A DNA stretch of 64,000 bases from an uncultured Bacillota bacterium (GCA_947645675.1 CANSDP010000002.1:124001-188000), one strand, 5' to 3'. Counted from the stretch's first letter, positions 33,878-41,610 are shown. Numbers and translations: made by a program. The notes: a model not told the origin generated them from the sequence alone.

Positions 33878-33904
33878 GTAGGGGCGGATGATATCCGCTC
33901 CTAC
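33878..33904. repeat. Dispersed palindromic repeat in the cassette 2 leader
   Basis: A near-perfect 27-base palindrome of the GTAGGGGCGGATGATATCCG type ending in CTCCTAC. It lies 58 bases before the small gene. Confidence 0.75.
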
Positions 33905-33961
33905 AAGGGTACCTGACGGCTCGGCACGCGCCCACACATCTTGAAAAATGGAGGTAACATC

Positions 33962-34441
33962 ATGAATCGCACAACCAACTACAAGCTCTGCCAATGGGAG
34001 GCGGACGACAAAATCCAGAGGGTGGATTTCAATGAGGACAACGCCAAGATCGACGCGGCGATCAAGGCGGTGGACCGCCGGGTAGATGGCCTTAACACCG
34101 CCAAGGCGGACAAGACCGCCCTGACCGCCCTGCAAACGGTGGTGAACGGCAAGGGCAACTGCCGGATCGAGACGGGCAGCTATGTAGGCGACGGTGATAA
34201 ACACAGGACATTATCCATTTCTACAAGTTTCTCCCCAAAGCTGTTTTTCGTTATGGCTTTTGCCCTGGGGGTGGCCGTTCGAGGAAGTTCAACACTCCGC
34301 CATATCAACAGTGTCGACCGCACCACGAAGGTGGTCTGGCGGGACGATGGCCTGTCCTGGAAGCTCGAGACCGGCAGTTATGACGCTGGTGATATCTTTA
34401 ACGAAAGCAACACCACGTATCATTACGTAGTATTGGGCTGA
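33962..34441 (+). CDS. Small tail-fibre-tip-like protein, cassette 2
   Basis: A 159-residue paralogue of the proteins at 20397 and 57406. The N-terminal module reads MNRTTNYKLCQWEADDKIQR then VDFNEDNAKIDAAIKAVD, leading into a short coiled coil (to about residue 60). The C-terminal domain starts ETGSYVGDGDKHRTLSISTS and ends NTTYHYVVLG, the strand pattern of fibre tips. The ATG at 33962 follows GGAGGT at six bases. It faces the SLH gene at 34501 across a GC-rich terminator. No export signal is visible, so how it would reach the surface is unclear. Confidence 0.72.
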   Translation: MNRTTNYKLCQWEADDKIQRVDFNEDNAKIDAAIKAVDRRVDGLNTAKADKTALTALQTVVNGKGNCRIETGSYVGDGDKHRTLSISTSFSPKLFFVMAFALGVAVRGSSTLRHINSVDRTTKVVWRDDGLSWKLETGSYDAGDIFNESNTTYHYVVLG

Positions 34442-34450
34442 GTAAAAGGA

Positions 34451-34472
34451 CCCCCGGGCCGAAGCCCGGGGG
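34451..34472. terminator. Bidirectional terminator, cassette 2
   Basis: Nine-base arms (CCCCCGGGC with GCCCGGGGG), four-base loop, with CCTTTTACT after it on the minus strand. Same structure as in cassettes 1 and 3. Confidence 0.85.
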
Positions 34473-34500
34473 CAGCTCAAATATGAACTGAGTCTCGTTT

Positions 34501-37500
34501 TCAGGAAAGACTGGTCAGCTTGTCACACTCGGTGCAGCCGTCAACTTTGTCAGCAGCAGCGGTGGGAATGGTGTGAGTCTGTTTGTCAGGAGTACAACCG
34601 GAAGTCTCACAAGAACGCTCATGGTTTCCGCCACTGATGGACCATGCGCCGTAGCTGTGTTCGCCATACTCACCCTGGCCAGCAAGAGCGGAGTCGTTTG
34701 TCTCGGTAGCACCAGAGGCGTCAGAGAACAGTTTGCCGCAGCCGGTCACAGTGCACTTGTAATGAGCCCCAACACCCTTGGTCTGGCAATCGGCGCCCTT
34801 GGTGGCGGCGACCGAGACGATATTGTGGTTGCCCACTGCGCCCTCGGGGGCCTTGGCGATCTCGCTTTCGCCATTTTCATCGGAGAACAGCTTGTTGCAC
34901 TTGCTGCACTTGTAGTGAGCACCGGTGCCCTTGGTCTGGCAATCGGCACCAGGGACTGCCGCAACAGAGGTGATGGTGTGCTCGCAAGCGGAATCACTCA
35001 CCTCAATATTGGTGACTTTTACCTTGGTAACAGTGCTGTCAACCCTGATCTCGGCAGTAGCAACGCCCTCAGCGCCAGCAGCGTCGGTGGTCACGGTCTT
35101 GGCGGCACGGGCGGCGGTGCCATCGTCATAGCTGATGGTGGCGGTCTTACCCACCGCAAGGTTGCTCACGGTGAAGGTGATGGTATTGCCGGACTGGGAA
35201 GAGGTCAGGGTGACAGGCTTGGTAGAATCCAGCTTGTCGTCATTACCCAGCGCCTCCAGAGCCTCATCCACGGCGGGAGCCTTGTCGACAGGGATGGCCG
35301 CACTCTTGGTGCCAATCGCCACATACACGCCGGTGGCCTCGTCATCCTTCACGGAGGCCCACACGGTGCCTCTGGTGATCTGAGCCTTACCGGAAGCGAA
35401 GTCGTTAGCCAGTTTGGTGGCGGTCACCTTGGTGGCGGTAGTGCCCTCGATGACCCAGATGGCGGCGTTATCGGCCAGGTACAGCTCCACGGGGGTGTCC
35501 TGGTTGAAGATAACGGTCTTGCCCTTCTGCTCGATGGTGGCGTTGGTCAGGGTCTTCTTGACATAATCGTCAGTGCCGTCAGCAACGGCGCGGACGCTGT
35601 CTACCAGGTCATTGGAGTCACGGCGGACCTTGTAGTACAGGCCGGTCTCACCAAAGACACTGTGGTCGTTGGTGCTGATTTTGTCCTTCTTGCCGTTGAC
35701 GATGGCGTCGAAGGTGTAGTACTCGTCCTTGGAATCCTCCTCGGTGTCATAGGTGATGTCGTAGATGTAGACGATATCGCCGCTGTCGGTGGTAGCGCCG
35801 TCGAAGGAGCCGTTGCCAACCTCAACATAGACGTAGGTAGCATAGCTGCCATCCTTGGCCGCCCAGAGCACAGTGTCGGGGGTAGCCGCAGCTGTGGTCA
35901 CGGTGGGGGCGTCCTTCACGCCGGTGAAGACGGAGATGTCGTCGTCGTCGTTGACCAGGAACACGGTGGAGTTGTTGGCGCGGACGTTGTGAGTGGCGGT
36001 GTCGTCATAGCGAATGTTGACCTTACCGTTCTCAACGACCTTCAAACCCGTACTGGTGAAAGCGGTGCCGCCCACATTGGTCTCAGAGGTCAGGCGGTAC
36101 TTGTCGCTGCTGGTCTTGGTGTAGGTGTACCAGCCGGGACCCTTGGTGGCGCCACCGTCTTTCAGAACGATCTGGCTGGTACTGGGCCGGGAAGCGATGC
36201 CCTTGCCGTCCACCTTGTCCAGGGTGATACTGTCCTTGGTGCCGTCGGTGAAGAAAGCCTCAGCAAGGTAAGTCGTGCTGGAGAACCTGCCCTCGTCATC
36301 AAAAGCATTGATGAAGACATAGTCGCTGCTGCCCTCGGCCTCCTTCAGGCCGATGATGAAGCCGTAGCCGTCCATGATGACAACAGCGTCCTCGTTGATG
36401 TCATAGGTCATGTCCTTATTGGTGTTGTCCGCCACAGTGTTGTAGAAGTTCTTGTTGTAGTTGTAGGCGGTGCCGTCCAGAGTGACGGAGGTGCCCTTGG
36501 TATACTTGTCCACGTTGGCGGTGACGATCTCGGCCAAAGCGATGGACTTGATTTCGCCATTAGCCACGGTGACCAGGACATAGTCCTCGTCAGAGAAGTC
36601 GGCCAGGTTGCCAAAGTCCTCCAGCTTCAGGGTCTCGTCGTTGACGGCGCCGGTAAGCATGTTGAGCTCCAGCTCCTCGTCGTCCTTGTCGTAGTCGCCC
36701 TCTACCTGAGCCAGGTAGGTCTCGACCATGACCACGTTGACCTCGTCGTTGTCGTCGTTCACATAGACCTCAACCAGCATACCCCGGTCACCCAGGTGCT
36801 TGTCGGTCTTGGTGCGGCTGTTATAGAGGTTGGTCAGATCGTAGTCGGCGCCGGCGACAGAGTTGTTGTGGTACAGGCCAGTGGCGGTATCGTCGCCGTC
36901 CAGCCAGTAGGTGACGGTGGCGTTGCTATCCTGGATGTCCTTGACCAGAGCGCTGCCCAGGGCATTGTACAGGTCCTTGTAGGTGAAGCGATCGGTAAAG
37001 GTGGCGGTGGGGGCGTCGGCGGAGAAGCAAATCTCCTTGCCGCTCAGCTTCCACAGGCCGCCGGTCCGACCGAAATCGTCGGGCTCGCTGTTGTCCAGCT
37101 TCAGCTTGCCGTCATACAGCTTCTCGCCCAGCTGGACGGTGTAGGTGCCAGACGCGGCGCCGGCAGTCTTGTCAATGGCACCGGCGTATCCATTCCTGTC
37201 GCTCTCCACCTTGGTATAGTTCCGGGCGCTGGCGATGGTGGTGCCGTCGGGCAGGGTGATGTCCTGACCGCTGCGCTCGGTAGTGACCATGGTGGCCTGG
37301 AGGGTGTTCAGAGCCAGCTTAGCCACGGAGTTGCGGTCCATGGGGGTGTTGCTGGCGCCGGACAGGCCCGCAAACAGGGAGATCTCGTTGGCCTTGGCGG
37401 CAACGGGCTGATCCCATTGGGAAGCGCCCTTGGACAGGTCCTCATAGCCCAGAGCCCGCAGCATCATAGCGGCAGCCTCGACGGCGGTCACGGTGGAGTT

Positions 37501-37866
37501 GCCGTCGTAGATGCCCTCGCCGCGGCCGGAGATGATGCCGCTGTTGTAGCAGGCGGCCACATACCGGCTGGCCCAGCTGGGCACGTCGGTGAAGGGATGG
37601 GAGCCCACGTAGCTGTCGGCCTCATAGGTGCCCAGGATCAGCTTGGCCATGATGACAGCCATCTCGTTGCGGGAGACGGAGTCGTCAGGCCGGAAGTTCC
37701 CGTTGTCGCCGACAATCACGCCGACAGCGCTGAGGACCTCAATAGCCTCGACGTGGTCCTGATCGTCCACATCGGGGTAGCTCGCCGCGCTGGAGCCGAC
37801 AACCATCATGCCAACCAGCATAACGGAGGCCAGAGCCAGGCTGAGAGCCCGTTTCAGGTTTCTCAT
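34501..37866 (-). CDS. S-layer-homology surface protein, cassette 2
   Basis: A 1121-residue exported protein. Signal MRNLKRALSLALASVMLVGM to about residue 28, SLH domains to about 190 (YPDVDDQDHVEAIEVLSAVG, PFTDVPSWASRYVAACYNSG, WDQPVAAKANEISLF). The N-terminal 118 residues are almost identical to the cassette 3 protein, whereas the remaining body differs strongly. The C-terminal 170 residues carry two Cys/His modules (CQTKGTGAHYKCSKCNKLFS and a near copy) and a final CETSGC...CTECDK, zinc-ribbon-like units not found in the other two. The start follows AACAAGGAGGAAACACT. Confidence 0.92.
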   Translation of the reverse strand: MRNLKRALSLALASVMLVGMMVVGSSAASYPDVDDQDHVEAIEVLSAVGVIVGDNGNFRPDDSVSRNEMAVIMAKLILGTYEADSYVGSHPFTDVPSWASRYVAACYNSGIISGRGEGIYDGNSTVTAVEAAAMMLRALGYEDLSKGASQWDQPVAAKANEISLFAGLSGASNTPMDRNSVAKLALNTLQATMVTTERSGQDITLPDGTTIASARNYTKVESDRNGYAGAIDKTAGAASGTYTVQLGEKLYDGKLKLDNSEPDDFGRTGGLWKLSGKEICFSADAPTATFTDRFTYKDLYNALGSALVKDIQDSNATVTYWLDGDDTATGLYHNNSVAGADYDLTNLYNSRTKTDKHLGDRGMLVEVYVNDDNDEVNVVMVETYLAQVEGDYDKDDEELELNMLTGAVNDETLKLEDFGNLADFSDEDYVLVTVANGEIKSIALAEIVTANVDKYTKGTSVTLDGTAYNYNKNFYNTVADNTNKDMTYDINEDAVVIMDGYGFIIGLKEAEGSSDYVFINAFDDEGRFSSTTYLAEAFFTDGTKDSITLDKVDGKGIASRPSTSQIVLKDGGATKGPGWYTYTKTSSDKYRLTSETNVGGTAFTSTGLKVVENGKVNIRYDDTATHNVRANNSTVFLVNDDDDISVFTGVKDAPTVTTAAATPDTVLWAAKDGSYATYVYVEVGNGSFDGATTDSGDIVYIYDITYDTEEDSKDEYYTFDAIVNGKKDKISTNDHSVFGETGLYYKVRRDSNDLVDSVRAVADGTDDYVKKTLTNATIEQKGKTVIFNQDTPVELYLADNAAIWVIEGTTATKVTATKLANDFASGKAQITRGTVWASVKDDEATGVYVAIGTKSAAIPVDKAPAVDEALEALGNDDKLDSTKPVTLTSSQSGNTITFTVSNLAVGKTATISYDDGTAARAAKTVTTDAAGAEGVATAEIRVDSTVTKVKVTNIEVSDSACEHTITSVAAVPGADCQTKGTGAHYKCSKCNKLFSDENGESEIAKAPEGAVGNHNIVSVAATKGADCQTKGVGAHYKCTVTGCGKLFSDASGATETNDSALAGQGEYGEHSYGAWSISGGNHERSCETSGCTPDKQTHTIPTAAADKVDGCTECDKLTSLS

Positions 37867-38036
37867 AGTGTTTCCTCCTTGTTAATTTTTTCGGCCATGA
37901 GAGGGGCCGTTTTCCGTAAAAACAGGGCTTCGCGACGGTCTTGGTAGAACGCAAAGTTTTAACATTTCCGTAACAAAATTCTCTGTTTTTACCGAAATTT
38001 TCGAGGTTTCTGAATCTTTCGCTCCCTTTACCGGGG
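37867..38036 (-). repeat. SLH-gene leader, copy 2
   Basis: These 170 bases are practically identical to 53724-53895 in inverted orientation, and the identity continues about 370 bases into the gene. Beyond 38036 the copies diverge at the GTGACACCCCGG hairpin. With the copy at 53.7 kb it forms a pair of about 0.5-kb inverted repeats separated by roughly 16 kb. Confidence 0.85.
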
Positions 38037-38242
38037 TGTCACTCCCCTTGCACAAATTCCCCTTGCGTTTTTTCGTGCCCGGAGCGCGGCGCCTCCAGCA
38101 GCGGAGCAAAAAGCCGTCCAACCTCTTGTACGCATCATAGCAAACCGAATTTTCTTTGTCAACGGGTTTGCCCCACTTGTAAGGAAACAGTAACATTGAC
38201 GCAACAGACGGGAAATATTACGGGCCGTCAGGTCCGCGCCCG
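38037..38242. other. Stretch between SLH leader and tandem duplication
   Basis: About 200 bases without a supported gene. It contains an AT-rich segment (CATAGCAAACCGAATTTTCT) and the start of palindromic repeat sequence near 38220. Nothing else is recognised. Confidence 0.4.
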
Positions 38243-38572
38243 CCTGTAGGGCGTGACCACCGGGCACGCCGTCCCCCGTTGCCCGTCCCAAAACCAGCGG
38301 CGCGCCGGGTCGTCGCGCCCTACGCGCACCGTGTAGGGGCGGATATCATCCGCCCGCATCCCCGGAAATGTGGGTTTCCCTGTAGAACGGGCGGATAATA
38401 TCCGCCCCTACAAAAAACCCTTGACAAACGGAGCGGACCGTATATAATATGAATAAGGGCACCGTTACAGCGGTTGACCCAAATGCTTCTAACTTACAAA
38501 GTTAGCCGCTCGGGTGCGACCGGGCGGCTAACACGCTTTTATGGTTGACAGGTACATGAGAATCGCCGTACC
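38243..38572 (+). repeat. 330-base direct repeat, unit A
   Basis: Unit A (38243-38572) abuts unit B (38573-38902) without a gap, with an exact period of 330 bases. Each unit holds two palindromic GTAGGGGCGG repeats, a consensus promoter, a small RNA gene and the last part of the peptide gene. The units are nearly identical except in the variable part of the RNA (38481-38532). Confidence 0.88.
38455..38541 (+). ncRNA. Small RNA 1, candidate antitoxin RNA
   Basis: The promoter TTGACA (38421-38426), 16 bases, TATAAT (38443-38448) should start RNA near 38455. The RNA would begin AAGGGCACCGTTACAGCGGT and end in a 13-pair hairpin (38501-38532, arms GTTAGCCGCTCGG and CCGGGCGGCTAAC) followed by ACGCTTTTAT. 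No open frame with a ribosome site lies inside. Its hairpin shows compensatory changes against RNA 2. It is followed by only the 3' fragment of the peptide gene, so it has no complete partner in place. Confidence 0.6.
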
Positions 38573-38902
38573 CCTGTAGGGCGTGACCACCGGGCACGCC
38601 GTCCCTCGTTGCCCGTCCCAGAACCAGCGGCGCGCCGGGTCGTCGCGCCCTACACGCACCGTGTAGGGGCGGATATCATCCGCCCGCATCCCCGGAAATG
38701 TGGGTTTCCCTGTAGAACGGGCGGATAATATCCGCCCCTACAAAAAACCCTTGACAAACGGAGTAAGCCGTATATAATATGAATAAGGGCACCGTTACAG
38801 CGGTTGACCCGATTATTCAGTCAATAACAGTTGACCGCTCGGGTGGCTTCCGGGCGGTCAACACGCTTTTATGGTTGACAGGTACATGAGAATTGCCGTA
38901 CC
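38573..38902 (+). repeat. 330-base direct repeat, unit B
   Basis: The second, downstream unit. It ends inside the peptide gene at 38902; the rest of that gene and its promoter follow only this copy, which suggests unit A is the duplicate. Confidence 0.88.
38785..38871 (+). ncRNA. Small RNA 2, candidate antisense antitoxin RNA
   Basis: The promoter TTGACA (38751-38756), 16 bases, TATAAT (38773-38778) predicts a start near 38785. The RNA ends in the hairpin 38830-38862 (arms GTTGACCGCTCGG and CCGGGCGGTCAAC) and ACGCTTTTAT. Its last 13-15 bases are antisense to the end of the peptide gene (38858-38944, minus), so the two transcripts converge and overlap at their 3' ends as in the TxpA/RatA and BsrG/SR4 arrangements. 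The hairpin may end both transcripts. Confidence 0.65.
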
Positions 38903-38944
38903 GGTCAAAAAGCAAATCGTTTTGACGATCCACTTCTTCCACAT
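38858..38944 (-). CDS. 28-residue membrane peptide, candidate type I toxin
   Basis: A gene of 29 codons too short for normal gene calling. The peptide starts MWKKWIVKTICFLTGT and ends AILMYLSTIKAC: a short basic N-terminus followed by one hydrophobic helix of about 20 residues, the typical make-up of type I toxins. GGGGGAGG lies ten bases before the ATG. A perfect consensus promoter (39058-39086) gives a leader of about 107 bases that opens with a stem-loop. A convergent small RNA overlaps its 3' end. Toxicity is inferred from this architecture; I recognise no named family. Confidence 0.6.
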   Translation of the reverse strand: MWKKWIVKTICFLTGTAILMYLSTIKAC

Positions 38945-39030
38945 CCGCGCACCACCTCCCCCATTCTGAATTTCGCTGGGGTTCAAACGGTGGTCAACCG
39001 CCTATTTATGTAACAGTGCCCTATAGGGAT

Positions 39031-39100
39031 GCTCCGCCCGTTTGGCGGAGCAGTTTTATTATAGGACAGCGGGGCGTTTTTGTCAAACGCCCCGTTTTAT
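39031..39100 (+). terminator. Two plus-strand terminators facing the small RNAs
   Basis: Stem one: GCTCCGCC (39031-39038) with GGCGGAGC (39044-39051), tail AGTTTTATT. Stem two: GGGGCGTTT (39071-39079) with AAACGCCCC (39085-39093), tail GTTTTATTTT. They would stop plus-strand reading before rpiB. Read on the minus strand, stem one forms the 5' end of the peptide mRNA and stem two covers its -35 box. Confidence 0.7.
39058..39086 (-). promoter_or_regulatory. Perfect sigma-A promoter of the small peptide gene
   Basis: On the minus strand TTGACA (39081-39086), 17 bases, TATAAT (39058-39063). Predicted start near 39051. The leader repeats the small RNA 5' sequence (AGGGCACTGTTAC and GCGGTTGACC at 39022-38992), with an eight-base insertion between the two parts. 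Confidence 0.85.
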
Positions 39101-39140
39101 TTTGGTGAGATTTTCAGAGAAGTTGCGTGTTTGCGTACAA

Positions 39141-39575
39141 CTATCCCTCGATCTCCATCATCCGCTTGACCCGCCGCTCATGCCGGCCCCCCTCGAAACC
39201 GGTGGAGAGGAAGGTGTCCACGATGCGCTCGGCGGTCATGGGGCCGACGATGCCCGCGCCCATGGCCAGCATGTTGGCGTCGTTATGCCGCCGGGTCATC
39301 TCGGCGGACAGCGCGTCGCCGCACAGGGCACAGCGGATTCCCTTCACCTTGTTGGCCGAGATGGAGATGCCGATTCCGGTGGTGCAGATGACAATCCCCC
39401 GTTCGCACCGGCCCTCCGCCACCGCCCGGGCGGCGGCCTCGCCAAAGACGGGGTAGTCGCAGCTGTCGGTGCTGTCGGTGCCGAAATCCTCGCAGGTGAT
39501 GCCCTTGGCGGCCAGATAGGCCTTGATGTGCTCCTTGAGCCGGTAGCCGCCGTGGTCAGACGCAATGGCGATCAT
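39141..39575 (-). CDS. rpiB: Ribose-5-phosphate isomerase B
   Basis: A 144-residue sugar-phosphate isomerase of the RpiB/LacAB family that interconverts ribose 5-phosphate and ribulose 5-phosphate. Motifs: start IAIASDHGGYRLKEHIKAYL, active Cys in ICTTGIGISISANKVKGIRC, and His in RRHNDANMLAMGAG. The length is as expected (about 145). Single gene, facing away from the M23 gene. Confidence 0.95.
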   Translation of the reverse strand: MIAIASDHGGYRLKEHIKAYLAAKGITCEDFGTDSTDSCDYPVFGEAAARAVAEGRCERGIVICTTGIGISISANKVKGIRCALCGDALSAEMTRRHNDANMLAMGAGIVGPMTAERIVDTFLSTGFEGGRHERRVKRMMEIEG

Positions 39576-39655
39576 GAAAAGTCCCTCCTGTTTTTCTTTT
39601 ATTGTAGCCCATCGCCCTCAATTTTGCAAGAGGCGTGAAAATTTTCGCCCGTTAT

Positions 39656-39685
39656 GTATAACCAGCCTCCGGTCTGTCCACAATA
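39656..39685 (+). promoter_or_regulatory. Possible sigma-F (forespore) promoter of the M23 gene
   Basis: GTATA (39656-39660), 15 bases, GTCCACAATA (39676-39685) matches the published sigma-F form GywTA-N15-GgnrAnAnTw at most fixed positions, with two deviations. It ends 18 bases before the start codon. It would fit a SpoIIQ-type role of the gene. Confidence 0.4.
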
Positions 39686-39703
39686 GGCTTCGGAGGTGGT
39701 TTT

Positions 39704-40456
39704 TTGAAAAACCAGAACTTTTTGAAACGAATAGGCGACTTTGCGCTGGGAAAGGGCTTCTACATAGTCCTTTTCCTGTGTGTTGCCACCATAGGAATTT
39801 CGGGCTATTATCTGCTTAGAAGCGTTGTTGGAAGTTCAGAGCTGACTCAGCCGGCGGGGGGCGGCGCCTCGGTCACCGTCCCCGACCAGAGCGTGAGCCG
39901 TCCGGCCATCCCCACACCCAAGCCGGTGCAGTCGGACGGCGAGACCGCCGCCGGCTCCGACCCCAAGCCGACTGTCCAGCCGGACGACCCGGAGCCGGTG
40001 AAGGACACCAGTCCAGAGCCTGACACCCAGGAGACCAATCAAACCGTCTCGAAGGTGTTCACCTGGCCGGCCCAGGGGGCGGTCCTCCGGGACTACAGCC
40101 TGGAGGTGCTGTCCCGCGACCCCACCATGGGGGACTGGCGCACCCACAGCGGGCTGGACATCGCCGCTTTGGAGGGCGTAAACGTGCTGTCCATCAGCGC
40201 CGGCACGGTGGAGCAGATCTATGAGGACGCCCTGATGGGCACCACCATTGTGGTGGACCACGGCGGCGGCTTGCAGTCCTGGTACAGCAACCTGGCCCCC
40301 GAGACCGCCGTGCAGGTGGGCGATTCGGTGGATATCGGCGGCGTCCTCGGAACCGTGGGCGGCTCCGCCATCGCCGAGTCCGGCGAGAGCCCCCATGTCC
40401 ACCTGGAAACCGTCCTCAACGGCCAGCCGGTGGACCCCAAAGATTATCTGAAATGA
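39704..40456 (+). CDS. M23-domain membrane protein, SpoIIQ-like
   Basis: A 250-residue protein with one N-terminal membrane helix (about 17-40), a Pro/Thr/Asp-rich linker and a C-terminal M23 (LytM) domain from about residue 115. Zinc ligands are kept: H148 and D152 in THSGLDIAA and H231/H233 in PHVHLE. The position that is usually His in the YxHL motif is Asn (WYSNL, N196), so peptidase activity is doubtful. The start is TTG at 39704 after CGGAGGTGG. Size, topology and a sigma-F-like promoter suggest SpoIIQ, the forespore protein of the engulfment channel; a general wall hydrolase is the alternative. Confidence 0.75.
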   Translation: MKNQNFLKRIGDFALGKGFYIVLFLCVATIGISGYYLLRSVVGSSELTQPAGGGASVTVPDQSVSRPAIPTPKPVQSDGETAAGSDPKPTVQPDDPEPVKDTSPEPDTQETNQTVSKVFTWPAQGAVLRDYSLEVLSRDPTMGDWRTHSGLDIAALEGVNVLSISAGTVEQIYEDALMGTTIVVDHGGGLQSWYSNLAPETAVQVGDSVDIGGVLGTVGGSAIAESGESPHVHLETVLNGQPVDPKDYLK

Positions 40457-40460
40457 ATGA

Positions 40461-40493
40461 CAAGGCGGCTGGTATCCGTTACCAGCCGCCTTG
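40461..40493. terminator. Bidirectional terminator between M23 and flavoprotein genes
   Basis: Perfect 14-base arms (CAAGGCGGCTGGTA and complement) with a five-base loop between two convergent genes. T-tails are short on both strands. Confidence 0.7.
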
Positions 40494-40500
40494 ATCTCTA

Positions 40501-41559
40501 TTACAGGCATAAAGTGTTCAGAATGTTCTGCCCGAAGGTGTCCAGCCGGGACCGAATGCCGGGAAGGGACAGGGCCTCACCGGGGTTGTTGGCGGTTTCG
40601 ATGAGGGCGAATTTTTGGGGGAGGTAGAAGGACTTGTTCATATTCATAGCGGACACAACCTGCCGGGCCACCACGTCCCCGCCGGAGTAGCCCGAGACCA
40701 CAATGGCAAAGACCGCCTTGTCATAGAACCGGGTCTGACGGAAGAGGGCGGTAAGGCGGTTGATAAAGGCGGTGAGGTTGGCGGACAGGGCGTCGTTGTA
40801 GTTGGGGCACAGGAGAACCAGGGCGTCCGCCGCCCGGACGGCGGGGTAGACCTCGTCCCGCATCACGCCGCCGTAGAAGCACCCCCCCCGCTCCCCGAAA
40901 TGGAGGCACATGGTGTAGGGACAGCCGGAGCAGTCGAAGAGGGTGCCGTTGCGCAGGCCGATCTCGCGGATGGTACAGCGCCCCTCCAGCTTTTCCCGCA
41001 CGCTGGACCACAGGTCAATGGTGTTGGAGGTGTGGTGGCTGGAGGCGTGGAGGACCAGCACCTGGGGCCGTTCCCTTTTGGGGAAGGTCTCTTCCTCCAC
41101 CCGGCCCGCCAGCTCCTGGACGGCGTGGTGGTAGGCCCCCATCAGGCCGGTGCCCAGGTTTTTGGCCTGGACGGCAAAATTGACCAGGGAGCCGGTGCCC
41201 TCCACCAGGGGCCGGCCCACCAGAGCACAGCCCGCCATATTTAGAGCCAGGGCGGCCTCGGCGGCGGCGGATTTGGTGAACAGCTCCCCCGCCCCGTCCA
41301 CGACGAGCCCAGCGGTACAGCCCTGGAGCAGCTCCGGCTCCTTCCGCAGCCAGGCCAGCATACGCATGTACTCCAGGTTGACCCCTGTGTCCCCCAGGGG
41401 CAGAGCAAGGAGGAGCCGCTGTCCCGCCAGGCCGGACAGCTCCTCCGCCCGGCGCGCCACCCGGAACTCCCGCCCGGTCAGAGAGCGCCGCAGCACATCG
41501 TCCAGCCTCTGGCCCGCCCAGCCTACATCTGGGGTTGGATAAATGAGTGTAATAGACAT
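40501..41559 (-). CDS. Flavodoxin-like/FMN reductase family protein with cysteine cluster
   Basis: A 352-residue protein. The N-terminal 155 residues resemble a Rossmann-like domain without a recognised activity. From about residue 165 there is an NADPH-dependent FMN reductase/iron-sulphur flavoprotein domain (PQVLVLHASSHHTSNTIDLW). It has the cluster DCSGCPYTMC near 210 and the flavin-loop stretch ADALVLLCPNYNDALSANLT near 240-260. The Cys arrangement suggests a redox centre. A single gene with no neighbours of related function, so the substrate is open. Confidence 0.8.
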   Translation of the reverse strand: MSITLIYPTPDVGWAGQRLDDVLRRSLTGREFRVARRAEELSGLAGQRLLLALPLGDTGVNLEYMRMLAWLRKEPELLQGCTAGLVVDGAGELFTKSAAAEAALALNMAGCALVGRPLVEGTGSLVNFAVQAKNLGTGLMGAYHHAVQELAGRVEEETFPKRERPQVLVLHASSHHTSNTIDLWSSVREKLEGRCTIREIGLRNGTLFDCSGCPYTMCLHFGERGGCFYGGVMRDEVYPAVRAADALVLLCPNYNDALSANLTAFINRLTALFRQTRFYDKAVFAIVVSGYSGGDVVARQVVSAMNMNKSFYLPQKFALIETANNPGEALSLPGIRSRLDTFGQNILNTLCL

Positions 41560-41583
41560 GGTTCATCCTTCTTGCATCCGTGT

Positions 41584-41610
41584 GCAGGGGCGGATATTAT
41601 CCGCCCCTGC
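41584..41610. repeat. Dispersed palindromic repeat
   Basis: A 27-base perfect palindrome of the GCAGGGGCGGATATTATCCG type, between the flavoprotein start and the end of the Rossmann-protein gene. It may double as a terminator stem. Confidence 0.75.

Noticed and set aside
34573-37947. A 1124-codon plus-strand open frame
   Set aside because: Antisense of the cassette 2 SLH gene; composition reflects the complement of an Asp/Thr/Val-rich protein.
38028-38291. Frames of 87-104 codons upstream of cassette 2
   Set aside because: They cross leader, repeat and spacer sequence with no ribosome site or coding pattern.
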